NCBI RefSeq assembly: GCF_019431455.1
Contig: NZ_JAHYSR010000021.1
Location: 1-63,515 of the forward strand
Direction of reading: 5' to 3'
Source of the DNA: Paracoccus bogoriensis
GTDB taxonomy: Bacteria > Pseudomonadota > Alphaproteobacteria > Rhodobacterales > Rhodobacteraceae
Length of the DNA stretch: 63,515 nucleotides
Positions 26,884-34,732 of this stretch are shown here, piece after piece (position 1 is the stretch's first letter; every line of letters begins with the position of its first letter). A program made the translations under genes and the position numbers. The notes under the pieces were generated by a model. It saw only the letters and a list, made by a program, of their open reading frames with translations, did not search any database and was not told the origin of the DNA.

Positions 26884-26919
26884 GGGGGCGCGCTTGGAGA
26901 GATGAGGGCGCGCGCCCCC
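26884..26919 (-). terminator. Hairpin between binding-protein and permease genes
   Basis: A perfect 10-bp stem (GGGGGCGCGC / GCGCGCCCCC) with a 16-base loop and no T-run. Such hairpins between a binding-protein gene and its permease genes commonly protect the upstream mRNA or partly stop transcription, giving more binding protein than channel. That role here is inference. Confidence 0.6.
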
Positions 26920-26938
26920 TTCAGGCGTCTTGGTGCGC

Positions 26939-28255
26939 CTATTTCGGATAGCCCGCTCGGGTCATCTCGCGCGCGGTCAGGGCCTGGGCATTGGCCAGCG
27001 CCTGCTCTGCCGTGGCCTGTCCGGCCAAGGCGGCGGCGAATTGCTGGCCGACCGCCGTGCCGATCCCCTGGAATTCGGGAATGGCGACGAACTGCACGCC
27101 GGTATAGGGCACCGGATCGACCGTCGGGTTGGTCGGATCGGCGGCGTTGATGCTGTCCAGCGTCATCCGCGCAAACGGAACCGAGGCATATTCCGGATTG
27201 TCGTAAAGCGACTGACGGGTGCCCGGCGGCACGTTGGCCCAGCCCTCGCGCTCGGCGACCAGCGCGGTATATTCCTTCGAGGTCGCCCAGGCCACGAATT
27301 GCTTGGCGGCCTCGACCTTCTGGCTGCCCGCCGGAATGCCAAGCGACCAGGCCCAAAGCCAGTTGCTGCGCTTGCCCAGCCCGTTATCGGGCGCCAGCGC
27401 AAAGCCCACGCTGTCGGCGACGGTCGAATCGGCGGGGTTCGTCACGAAGCTGGCCGCAACCGTGGCGTCGATCCACATGCCGCACTTGCCCTGCTGGAAC
27501 AGGGCGAGGTTCTCGTTGAAGCCGTTATTCGCCGCGCCCGGAGGGCCGTATTCCGTCAGCAGCATCAGGTAATCGTCCAGCGTCGCGCGCCATTCGGGGC
27601 TGTCGAACTGGGGGGTCCATTCCTCGTCGAACCAGCGCGCGCCATAGCTGTTGGCCATCGCGGTGATAAAGGCCATGTTCTCGCCCCAGCCCGCCTTGCC
27701 GCGCAGGCAGATGCCATAGACCTCGGCATCGCGGTCGGTCATCGCGGCAGCGGCTTGCTTGATGAAGTCCCAGCTGGGCGCGTCGGGCATCTCAAGCCCC
27801 GCAGCCTCCATCAGGTCGCGGCGATACATGACCATCGAGCTTTCGCCGTAGAAGGGCGCGGCGTAAAGCTCGCCATCCACCGTCAGGCCGTCCCGGATCG
27901 CGGGCAGCAGGTCGTCGGCATCCCATTCTTCGGGCAGGTCGTTCAAAGAGATCAGCCAGCCCTGCGCCCCCCAGATCGGAACCTCGTAGGTGCCGATGGT
28001 CATCACGTCATACTGCCCGCCGCGCGTGGCAATATCGGTGGTGACGCGCTGGCGCAGGACGTTTTCCTCCAGCGTGACCCATTCGACGGTGATGCCGGGG
28101 TGCTTTTCGGTGAAATCCGAGGTCAGCGCCTGCATCCGGATCATGTCGCCATTGTTCACCGTGGCCACGGTCAGCGTCACATTCTCCTGCGCGGCGGCGC
28201 CGCTGGCCGCGCATAGCGCCGTCGCGCCCAGAAGGGCGCGGAATGTCGTCTTCAT
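26939..28255 (-). CDS. smoE: Polyol ABC transporter substrate-binding protein
   Basis: 438 residues. A signal peptide (about 1-22, LLGATALCAASGAAAQ) precedes a family 1 solute-binding fold: ENVTLTVATVNNGDMIRM at the mature start, FTEKHPGITVEWVTLEENV, and GKCGMWIDATVAASFV. It captures the polyol in the periplasm. It is the first gene of the transport operon. A palindromic operator lies 20-46 bases before its start, and the SorC-type regulator gene lies 107 bases upstream on the same strand. Confidence 0.9.
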   Translation of the reverse strand: MKTTFRALLGATALCAASGAAAQENVTLTVATVNNGDMIRMQALTSDFTEKHPGITVEWVTLEENVLRQRVTTDIATRGGQYDVMTIGTYEVPIWGAQGWLISLNDLPEEWDADDLLPAIRDGLTVDGELYAAPFYGESSMVMYRRDLMEAAGLEMPDAPSWDFIKQAAAAMTDRDAEVYGICLRGKAGWGENMAFITAMANSYGARWFDEEWTPQFDSPEWRATLDDYLMLLTEYGPPGAANNGFNENLALFQQGKCGMWIDATVAASFVTNPADSTVADSVGFALAPDNGLGKRSNWLWAWSLGIPAGSQKVEAAKQFVAWATSKEYTALVAEREGWANVPPGTRQSLYDNPEYASVPFARMTLDSINAADPTNPTVDPVPYTGVQFVAIPEFQGIGTAVGQQFAAALAGQATAEQALANAQALTAREMTRAGYPK

Positions 28256-28274
28256 GCTATCCTCCCTCTCCGAT

Positions 28275-28301
28275 GGGCATTTGCCCTTTTGGTGGGCAAA
28301 T
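28275..28301. promoter_or_regulatory. Likely operator of the polyol operon
   Basis: Two overlapping inverted repeats: GGGCA-TT-TGCCC (28275-28286) and ATTTGCCC-N7-GGGCAAAT (28279-28301), giving three GGGCA/TGCCC half-sites in a row. The site is directly upstream of the binding-protein gene and downstream of the SorC-family regulator gene, which is its most likely reader (inference). Sites of this size suit a multimeric regulator. Confidence 0.65.
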
Positions 28302-28362
28302 ATTCATCAGGCGCGCGCGACTTGTCAACGCCCTCTTTCGGCGCCATGCAGAAGATGCCGTG

Positions 28363-29334
28363 TCAGGCCGGGTCTGACAGAAGCTGCTCGGCCGTGGCTT
28401 CAGAGGTGATGAGGCCGTTGACCAGCCTTCCCCGCAGGGCCGCGCGGATCGCGGCCAGCTTGGCCTGACCGGATGCCATGGCCCAGACCGGGCGCTCGGG
28501 CGCGCTCGGCAGCGGGGCCGAGGCAACGCGCCGGTTATAGGCGCAATCCAGCAATTGCCCCTGGCTGTCATAGACCCAGGACGTGATCTCGCCCACCGCA
28601 CCCGCGCGGGTCAGCGCCTCAAGCTCGGCCGATGACAGGAAGCCGTCCACATGCAGCGGCGCGCTCGAATCCATCTGCCCCACGCCGACCAGCGACAGAT
28701 CGGCCTTTTCGCACAGCATGATCGTGTTGCGCGCACCGGGCTGGGCCTGCATCGCGGCCAGTGACTGCGGATCGGGGGCCAGAACCGGCAGCGGATAGGG
28801 GTAATGCGGCGCCCCGATCCGGTCGGCCAGACGGATCGTCGCATTATAGGCGGTGGCCGAGCCGTCCTCCATCATGTTGCCAAGGCGCGAGACGACGACA
28901 TGCTGCGGGCAGGACATGCGGGGCACCTGCTCGACCATGGCGCGCAGGTTGCGCCCTGTGCCAAGGCTGATGACCCGGCGCTCGGGCAATTTCAGCACAC
29001 GCTCCAGCAGGGCGGCGGCGGCGATGGCAAGGCCGGTCAGCAGGTTCGGCGCCTCGGGATCCGAGGGCACGACCTCGCATCCCTGAAGCTCGAACCGGTC
29101 GATCAACCTTGCGGCCAGATCCATGCAGCGACCGATGGGATGATCCAGCCGCACCTTGATCAGCCGTTCGGCCATGGCCATGGCGACCAGCCGCTGCGCG
29201 CTCTGGCGGCTGACGCCCAGCTTGCGCGCGATCTCGTCCTGGGTGTTGCCCGCGACGTAATACAACCAGCCCGCACGCGCGGCATCGTCCAGGCGCGCGG
29301 CTTCGGGCGTGAATCTGGTCGGTGGCTGGGTCAT
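28363..29334 (-). CDS. SorC/DeoR-type sugar-binding transcriptional regulator
   Basis: 323 residues. The N-terminal helix-turn-helix reads TQDEIARKLGVSRQSAQRLV (about 32-51). The rest is a sugar-phosphate-binding domain of the SorC kind (RVISLGTGRNLRAMVEQVPR, GVGQMDSSAPLHVDGFLS, GEITSWVYDSQG). It should regulate the polyol operon downstream, probably in response to a phosphorylated or free polyol. Its start overlaps the stop of the HAD gene by four bases (ATGA), so the two are co-transcribed. Confidence 0.85.
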   Translation of the reverse strand: MTQPPTRFTPEAARLDDAARAGWLYYVAGNTQDEIARKLGVSRQSAQRLVAMAMAERLIKVRLDHPIGRCMDLAARLIDRFELQGCEVVPSDPEAPNLLTGLAIAAAALLERVLKLPERRVISLGTGRNLRAMVEQVPRMSCPQHVVVSRLGNMMEDGSATAYNATIRLADRIGAPHYPYPLPVLAPDPQSLAAMQAQPGARNTIMLCEKADLSLVGVGQMDSSAPLHVDGFLSSAELEALTRAGAVGEITSWVYDSQGQLLDCAYNRRVASAPLPSAPERPVWAMASGQAKLAAIRAALRGRLVNGLITSEATAEQLLSDPA

Positions 29335-29984
29335 GGCGCCTCCAACTGCGCGAGGATGGTATCAAGGGCCGTCCAGTCGCTGAAGCTGCAAATGCCTTCA
29401 GGCGGCGCGACCCCGGCCAGATGGGCGCCGCCGCCGTAATGCAGCACCGCCATGCCGGCGGCGCGCGCGGCTTGCAACCCGGGAGGGCTGTCCTCGATCA
29501 CCAGCACACGGTCGGGACTGGCCTGCATCCGTGCGGCCGCATGAAGAAACAGGTCCGGAGCCGGCTTGCCCCGCGCCACTTCCGAGGCCGTAAAGACATG
29601 CGCGCCAAAAGCGTCGCTCAGCCCCAGGACCGCAAGCGTGCGCGCCACACGCGGCGGGCTGGACGAGGTCGCCACACAGAAGCGCCGCCCGAGCCCGGCC
29701 AGCATCGCCGAAAAGCCCGGCGTCTCCTTCAGATCGGTCTCGAAGCGTTCAAGCAGGCGCGCGCGGTAGCTGGATTCGAAATCGTCGGGCAAGGGATGGC
29801 CCGACCGGGCGCGGATGCCGGCAGCCACCGTCGGGAAACTGCGCCCCAGAAAATCACGGCGCACATCCTCAAGCGTCATGGCGATGCCCAGATCGGCCAA
29901 TTGCGCGATCAGCACTTGGGCCGACAGGATTTCGCTGTCGGCAATGACGCCGTCGCAATCGAAGATGATCAGGTCAAACCGCAT
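29331..29984 (-). CDS. HAD-superfamily sugar-phosphatase-like hydrolase
   Basis: 217 residues with the full set of HAD motifs: motif I IIFDCDGVIADSE (Asp9 nucleophile, Asp11), motif II VATSSSP, the Lys of GKPAPDLFLHAA and motif IV VIEDSPPGLQAA. It is a beta-phosphoglucomutase/phosphatase-like member. HAD genes of this sort belong to Rhodobacter polyol clusters, so dephosphorylation of a sugar phosphate from that pathway is plausible. The start at 29984 matches the conserved motif I spacing. It lies only 35 bases after the replication initiator gene. Confidence 0.82.
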   Translation of the reverse strand: MRFDLIIFDCDGVIADSEILSAQVLIAQLADLGIAMTLEDVRRDFLGRSFPTVAAGIRARSGHPLPDDFESSYRARLLERFETDLKETPGFSAMLAGLGRRFCVATSSSPPRVARTLAVLGLSDAFGAHVFTASEVARGKPAPDLFLHAAARMQASPDRVLVIEDSPPGLQAARAAGMAVLHYGGGAHLAGVAPPEGICSFSDWTALDTILAQLEAP

Positions 29985-30019
29985 GGCGAAGATCCGGCAC
30001 CCCTGCCCTGCCTCGCATG

Positions 30020-30712
30020 TCACGGTGCCTCGATCCGCAATCCGCGCAGGGATGGGTCCAGCCTGCGACCGGCCGTTTCCAGTCGCGTCAGCAGATGCGT
30101 GCGCAGATAGGTGGCGTGAAAGCGCGAGGGCGCAGCAAGGGTCAGGATGCCCTCGGCCTGCTCGATCTCGATGAGGGGTGCGAACCAGGCACCATAGATC
30201 ACCGGATCTTCGGCATTCAGAATCATGCGCATACGGCCCCACAATCCCGGTTCGGTGGCGGGGACGCTCCGGCGGAACGGAACGACATTTGCGTCCGCTG
30301 AGGGAATGGCGTTGCCCTCGCCGCCGCGCTCGGCCATCCGGGCGACGTAATCCTCGCCGATATTCGGCCAGGCTGGCCGCGTATCCAGCAGGATCCGCTC
30401 AAGATCAATGCCCAGAACCGACACCCTGCCCCGCGCGCCCTGTCGCTTGACCCTGATCCAGCCCATCGCGCGCAACTGTGCCATCTCGCGCTTGACGGTG
30501 CGTTCATCCACACACCAGAGCCGCGCTATCTCGCGCTGCCCCATGCATAATTCGTCGCGCTGCCAGTTGTATCGGGTCGTGATCAGAGCCATCAGGCGCA
30601 GCACCAGCCGCTGCGCAACCGCGCCTTGAGCAAAGGCATGGGCCATCAGCGCCGACAGGATGTCGTATTTTTTCGCCGCGGCGTCACGCCCGACGGGTTT
30701 GATGACCTGCAT
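30020..30712 (-). CDS. DnaA-like plasmid replication initiator (DnaA_N domain)
   Basis: 230 residues. A winged-helix-type DNA-binding part is visible at about 55-100 (ELCMGQREIARLWCVDERTV, REMAQLRAMGWIRVKRQG). The C-terminal third (about 155-225) resembles domain I of DnaA: LWGRMRMILNAEDPVIYGAW, LTLAAPSRFHATYLRTHLL. The DnaA ATPase and DnaA-box-binding domains are absent. 'DnaA-like' initiators beside parAB are one of the four plasmid replication types known in the Roseobacter group, and this arrangement fits that type. It is divergent from parA. The function is inferred from domain and position. Confidence 0.72.
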   Translation of the reverse strand: MQVIKPVGRDAAAKKYDILSALMAHAFAQGAVAQRLVLRLMALITTRYNWQRDELCMGQREIARLWCVDERTVKREMAQLRAMGWIRVKRQGARGRVSVLGIDLERILLDTRPAWPNIGEDYVARMAERGGEGNAIPSADANVVPFRRSVPATEPGLWGRMRMILNAEDPVIYGAWFAPLIEIEQAEGILTLAAPSRFHATYLRTHLLTRLETAGRRLDPSLRGLRIEAP

Positions 30713-30870
30713 CTCTGCTCCTGCCCGCTGGCCGGGTGATCCCCTGGCCGGTTAGTGCTGCGGCGATCTGCGCTGTGTGACCAAACGTCTTTCATCGCTC
30801 GTCGCCCATTAGCGTCCTGAAACACGATTCTGTCAAGCGGATTGGCGAGACGAGCGCGTTGGCGGCGGCA

Positions 30871-30901
30871 AATACCAAAGAAGCCCGGTATCAATGGTAT
30901 T
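30871..30901. repeat. Inverted repeat in the candidate origin
   Basis: AATACCA (30871-30877) and TGGTATT (30895-30901), a perfect 7-bp inverted pair with a 17-base spacer. A third related copy (CGGTATC) lies between them. Confidence 0.5.
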
Positions 30902-31074
30902 GGGTGACGGGCATGATGTCCCGCAATCCTTGTGAAATGGCCCCTTGTGCGGGCGTGCCTGCCGATCTTGTCCCCCATTCGGGCGCTTGTGCCGTGCCGC
31001 CTGATCCGGACAGCGCGCGGGGCGATTCGCGCAGCAATGGCTGGGAAACCTGTCATCCGCATTTGATGTAACAA

Positions 31075-31091
31075 CGCTTTTGCCAAAAGCG
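31075..31091. repeat. Inverted repeat upstream of parA
   Basis: CGCTTTT-GCC-AAAAGCG, a perfect 7-bp palindrome with a three-base centre, 60 bases before the parA start. An autoregulatory operator or an origin element is possible. Confidence 0.5.
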
Positions 31092-31150
31092 CAAATAAGT
31101 CGTAAAAGGAAAGCCGGCAGTAATTTGCGTCCTCTGAATACAGGCAAATC

Positions 31151-32455
31151 ATGTTTACCCATCAAGACCTCTCGCGACTGCAGGCTCAGTCGCTGAAGAT
31201 GCAGGGCTGGATCCGGCGGCAGACCTTCAGCCCGTCGAACGAAAAGACCCTGCGGCGCTTTTCGAGCTGGGAGGTGGCCGAACTCATCTTCCGGATGAAT
31301 CAGTCCACCTTTCGCGGCAAGCTGGCCGCTGATCCGAATCTTCCCCTCGGGGAAGTCGAGGAGGATGGCCGTCAGCGTTGGTTCAGCCTGGAAGAGGTGA
31401 ATGAATTGCGCCGCCGCATCCGTGTGAACAGGAAGTCGCTGATGCCGCCCCGCCCCGAGGGCAAGCGCGCCTTCCGGGCGGCGATCGCCAATTTCAAGGG
31501 CGGCGCCGGCAAAAGCACGGTGGCGCTGCACTTCGCCCATGCGGCCGCGCTGGATGGCTATCGGGTGTTGGTCGTCGATTTCGACCCCCAGGCCACCTTG
31601 TCCCACGCGATGGGTCTGACCGATGTCGGCGAAGATCACACCGTCTGGGGCATCATGGCGCGCGACCTGGAGCGCGAAACCGACCGGATGAACGCCGCCA
31701 GCGCCGGCGCCGAGTCCGGGACCGCCCTGCCCCAGCGCAAGCTGCCTGCCTCGATCAGGGATATGGGTCTCGGGTCGTTGCGTGCGGCAGATTTCATCAA
31801 GCCCACGGCCTGGGCAACGATCGACATCGTGCCCAGCTGCGCCAATGCGGCCTTTGTCGAATTCGCCAGTGCGCAGTATCGGCATCTGAACCCGGAATGG
31901 ACCTTCTTCGGCGCGGTGTCCCGTTTTCTCGATTCGCTTGCGGATGACGCATATGATCTGATCCTGTTCGACTGCCCCCCGGCCATCGGATACCAGTCGA
32001 TGAACGCCGTCTTTGCGGCTGACATGCTTTATATCCCCTCGGGCCCCGGCTATTGGGAATACGATTCGACGACCAGTTTCATCGGCCAACTGGCCGAGGC
32101 GCTTGAGGATCTGTCCCATGGGTTCGAGAACTTCCCCACGGGGAAGATCGCGCTGCCGAAGGTCTTTGCGGATATCCGGTTCCTGATGACGCGCTACGAG
32201 CCCTCCAACGAATTGCACCAGGCGATGTTCGGCGCGTTTCGGCAGGTCTTCGGCGACCGCGTGGCCCGGTATCCGATCGAACTGACCCGAGCGGTCGAAC
32301 AGTCGGGGCGTTTTCTCAGTTCGATCTACGAGATCGACTACAGAGAGATGACCCGGGGGACGTGGCGTCGCGCGCGTGCCACCTTCGATCAGGCCTACGA
32401 GGAATTTCGAGGTCACGTTCTCAACGCATGGATCGGGCAGGAGGGGCAATCATGA
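31151..32455 (+). CDS. parA: ParA/RepA-type plasmid partition ATPase
   Basis: 434 residues. An N-terminal helix-turn-helix region (about 35-95, SSWEVAELIFRMNQSTFRGK) marks the large, DNA-binding plasmid ParA type, which can repress its own promoter. The deviant Walker A is NFKGGAGKSTVALHFA (about residues 114-129), with VLVVDFDPQATLSHAMG and LILFDCPPAIGYQSM as later ATPase motifs. It positions plasmid copies before division together with ParB. The stop overlaps the parB start (ATGA). Two centromere-like palindromes lie inside the coding sequence, at 31340 and 32131. Confidence 0.92.
   Translation: MFTHQDLSRLQAQSLKMQGWIRRQTFSPSNEKTLRRFSSWEVAELIFRMNQSTFRGKLAADPNLPLGEVEEDGRQRWFSLEEVNELRRRIRVNRKSLMPPRPEGKRAFRAAIANFKGGAGKSTVALHFAHAAALDGYRVLVVDFDPQATLSHAMGLTDVGEDHTVWGIMARDLERETDRMNAASAGAESGTALPQRKLPASIRDMGLGSLRAADFIKPTAWATIDIVPSCANAAFVEFASAQYRHLNPEWTFFGAVSRFLDSLADDAYDLILFDCPPAIGYQSMNAVFAADMLYIPSGPGYWEYDSTTSFIGQLAEALEDLSHGFENFPTGKIALPKVFADIRFLMTRYEPSNELHQAMFGAFRQVFGDRVARYPIELTRAVEQSGRFLSSIYEIDYREMTRGTWRRARATFDQAYEEFRGHVLNAWIGQEGQS
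31340..31355. promoter_or_regulatory. parS-like palindrome 1 (inside parA)
   Basis: CTTCCCC-TC-GGGGAAG, one of four copies of a 7+7 palindrome with a variable two-base centre, all within 2.3 kb around parAB. Likely ParB-binding site. Confidence 0.65.
32131..32146. promoter_or_regulatory. parS-like palindrome 2 (inside parA)
   Basis: CTTCCCC-AC-GGGGAAG, with both arms identical to those of the other three sites. Confidence 0.65.
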
Positions 32456-33561
32456 GCCGCAAGCGTCGCATGTTCGATATCGACCTGCCGCAGGATGATG
32501 CGGCAGACTTCCCCGCGGGGAAGGGCGACGTCTCGGCGCGCGCCGGACAGCGCCGAGGGCCGATGGCTGCAGCGATCTCGGAAACGGTGGAATCGGTGCG
32601 TGACCGGGCCGAGATCGAGGCCAGGATCCGCGCCGAGAACGATGCGCTTGCCCAAGAGCATGTCCGGCTGAAGCGGGCAGGGCTGATTACGGACATGATC
32701 CCGCTGGATGCGATCGACACACAGAAGTTGATCCGCGACCGCCGACCGATCGCGGATTTCGAACTGGCCGAACTTGTCGCGTCAATCCGCGAAATCGGCC
32801 TGTCAAATCCGATCCGTGTCGAGCCAACCGAAGATGGCCGCTACGAGCTGATTCAGGGCTGGCGGCGGCTGTCGGCTTACCGGCAGTTGCTGGAGGAAAC
32901 CGGAGACGCCGAGGCTTGGGGCCGGATTCCGGCGGGGATCGCGGCACGCGGGGATGCGCTGGAAAATCTCTATCGCCGGATGGTGGATGAGAACATGGTC
33001 CGAAAGGATGTCTCGTTCGCAGAGATGGCGCAGCTTGCGCTGCATTATGCGATGGACCCGCTGACGTCGGAGAACGATCCCGAAAAAGCGGTCGCGATCC
33101 TGTTCAAGTCGGCGGGCTATCAGAAGCGAAGCTATATCCGCAACTTCATTCCGCTGGTCGAAAGGCTGGGCGAGACCTTGATGTATCCGCAGGAAATCCC
33201 GCGGTCGCTCGGTCTGGCCCTTGCGCAGCGCCTGGAGGACGTGCCCGGCATTGTCGCTGCCATCAAGTCCGAACTGCGAGATTGGGATACGCGCTCGGTC
33301 ACGGACGAATTGGCGGTCTTGCGGCGCTATGCGGGGCAGGGGGGGGATATGCCCAAGGGTGTCGCGCCCCGGAAGGCCGGCCCGGAACCGCGTGAAGCCG
33401 TCAAGGCCAAGACCAGCTTTCAGCTGCAAAGGGCACAGGGAACCGCAAGATGCATCGCCGCCGACGGGCGTCTGGAGATCCGCCTGGCGCGCGATTTTTC
33501 GACCATCGACCGGCGCAAGCTGGAAGCCGCAGTCGCTGCGATGCTCGACCAGATCGAGTGA
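32452..33561 (+). CDS. parB: ParB/RepB-type partition protein
   Basis: 369 residues. The start is the ATG overlapping the parA stop; a ribosome-binding site (GAGGGGC) precedes it. A ParB N-terminal nuclease-like fold spans about 80-180 (PLDAIDTQKLIRDRRPIADF, ELVASIREIGLSNPIRVEP, YELIQGWRRLSAYRQLLEE, MVDENMVRKDVSFAEMAQL). A helical DNA-binding region follows to about 280, then a variable C-terminal dimerisation part. It should bind the palindromes in and around these genes. There is no repC downstream, so this is not a complete repABC operon. Confidence 0.9.
   Translation: MSRKRRMFDIDLPQDDAADFPAGKGDVSARAGQRRGPMAAAISETVESVRDRAEIEARIRAENDALAQEHVRLKRAGLITDMIPLDAIDTQKLIRDRRPIADFELAELVASIREIGLSNPIRVEPTEDGRYELIQGWRRLSAYRQLLEETGDAEAWGRIPAGIAARGDALENLYRRMVDENMVRKDVSFAEMAQLALHYAMDPLTSENDPEKAVAILFKSAGYQKRSYIRNFIPLVERLGETLMYPQEIPRSLGLALAQRLEDVPGIVAAIKSELRDWDTRSVTDELAVLRRYAGQGGDMPKGVAPRKAGPEPREAVKAKTSFQLQRAQGTARCIAADGRLEIRLARDFSTIDRRKLEAAVAAMLDQIE
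32508..32523. promoter_or_regulatory. parS-like palindrome 3 (inside parB)
   Basis: CTTCCCC-GC-GGGGAAG, a perfect 16-bp palindrome near the 5' end of parB. Confidence 0.68.
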
Positions 33562-33563
33562 TC

Positions 33564-33579
33564 CTTCCCCGCGGGGAAG
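33564..33579. promoter_or_regulatory. parS-like palindrome 4 (after parB)
   Basis: CTTCCCC-GC-GGGGAAG, identical to copy 3, two bases after the parB stop. It could also form a hairpin, but there is no T-run. Confidence 0.68.
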
Positions 33580-33858
33580 CCCCGGCGGCCGATCCGCCGG
33601 GGCAGAGATATGTGCCGACGCAATCGTCCTCTGGCTGATCCTCTGACGTTCAGGCAAAAATAATCGTTCTATAACAATAAGTTAATAATGTTCCGTCCTC
33701 GTGGTGGGTCGGCCGGCAACCTGGGCAGCCCGCTGCAATCCCCAGGATCGCCGGCGCAATCGCGAATTCGGGGTCTTGCAACAGGCAGGCCGGTCCTTGC
33801 GGTTGTCCCGCTGCGCGCGATAGGCCAGAAGCGGTCCGAATGATTGACGGAGACGCCG
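33580..33858. other. Intergenic region with AT-rich island before paaX
   Basis: About 33650-33690 is strikingly AT-rich for this window (AAAAATAATCGTTCTATAAC, AATAAGTTAATAATG). It may be the paaX promoter (TATAAC as a -10) or an easily melted replication element beside parB. I see no gene. Confidence 0.45.
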
Positions 33859-34701
33859 ATGGATATGCCGGATCGCTTTTGCGGCGCCTCTCTGGCGCAG
33901 GCGCTGGATGTCGCCGCGCCGGGCTTCATCGTGACCGTCTATGGCGATGTCGTCGTGCCGCGCGGCGAAGTCCTGTGGATGGGAAGCCTGATCGAGATCT
34001 GCGCCCGGCTTGGCATCAGCGAGAACCTGGCCCGCACGGCAGTCTCGCGGCTGGTCGCCTCGGGGCGGTTGCAGGGCGAAAGGCAAGGGCGGCGCAGCTT
34101 CTATCGGCTGGCCCCCACGGCGCGAGCGGAATTCGCGGCCGCCACGCGGCGGCTTTATGATCGGACGGCACGGCCTCGGGGGTGGATGTTGCTGGCGGTC
34201 GATGACGTGCCCGATCCGATCCGGCGGCGGTTTCACATGGCGGCGGCAGGGGGCTCGTGCTGGCTGGCGCCGGATTGGGGCACCATGCCTCCGGGAGCGC
34301 GACTGATCCTGCGCGTTCCCGATGACGCGCCCGAGGCGATGCCGGGCCTGGCCGATTTCTGGGATCTGGCCGGACTGGCGGCGCGTTACGAGGCATTCCT
34401 GGCGCAATTCGCGCAGGTGGCGGACGGGCTGGCAGGCCGCGACGTGACGGCGGCCGAGGCGCTGACGCTGCGGCTGCTGCTGGTCCATGCCTACCGGGGC
34501 GCGGTGTTGCGCGATCCCTTCCTGCCCGAGGCGCTCTTGCCTGGGAACTGGTCAGGCCGCGCCGCGCGGCGTCTGTTCCGCGACCTTTATCTGAGGCTGA
34601 CGCCCATCGCCGGACCCGCCATCGCCGCGCTAGAGGGGATGGCAGGCCATCTTGCCGCAGAGACCGAGGAAAGTCTTATTCGGATCAATATGTTGCGCTG
34701 A
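33859..34701 (+). CDS. paaX: PaaX-family repressor of phenylacetate degradation
   Basis: 280 residues from the ATG at 33859, which has GGAG five bases upstream; a TTG at 33844 is the alternative. An N-terminal winged helix-turn-helix (about 40-90, [40 protein letters not shown]) is followed by the PaaX effector and C-terminal domains ([32 protein letters not shown]). In Escherichia coli PaaX is released from DNA by phenylacetyl-CoA. It is encoded just before paaJ and should repress the operator at 34733-34779 and perhaps its own gene. Confidence 0.85.
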   Translation: MDMPDRFCGASLAQALDVAAPGFIVTVYGDVVVPRGEVLWMGSLIEICARLGISENLARTAVSRLVASGRLQGERQGRRSFYRLAPTARAEFAAATRRLYDRTARPRGWMLLAVDDVPDPIRRRFHMAAAGGSCWLAPDWGTMPPGARLILRVPDDAPEAMPGLADFWDLAGLAARYEAFLAQFAQVADGLAGRDVTAAEALTLRLLLVHAYRGAVLRDPFLPEALLPGNWSGRAARRLFRDLYLRLTPIAGPAIAALEGMAGHLAAETEESLIRINMLR

Positions 34702-34732
34702 TACGTCCCCCGCCCTCAGGCAACCGCGCCTT

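Larger units (their letters stand above)
30713..31150. other. Candidate replication origin / par promoter region
   Basis: This noncoding 438-base region lies between the divergent initiator gene and parA. It holds direct repeats CTGGCCGG (30728-30735, 30744-30751), two inverted repeats listed separately, and an AT-rich end (about 31055-31150). In that end CGCAAAT (31090-31096) and ATTTGCG (31123-31129) face each other, with related CGCATTTG and GGCAAAT copies on either side. These could be initiator or ParA operator sites. No exact DnaA box (TTATNCACA) is visible. Origin identity is inference from gene order. Confidence 0.5.

Noticed and set aside
31151..33561. Complete repABC operon
   Set aside because: parA and parB are adjacent as in repAB, but no repC follows. 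The next gene is paaX. The divergent DnaA_N-domain gene is the better initiator candidate.
31340..33579. CRISPR array (repeated GC palindromes)
   Set aside because: The four repeats are only 16 bases, lie hundreds of bases apart and fall inside genes, so they are not an array. None is seen elsewhere in the window.
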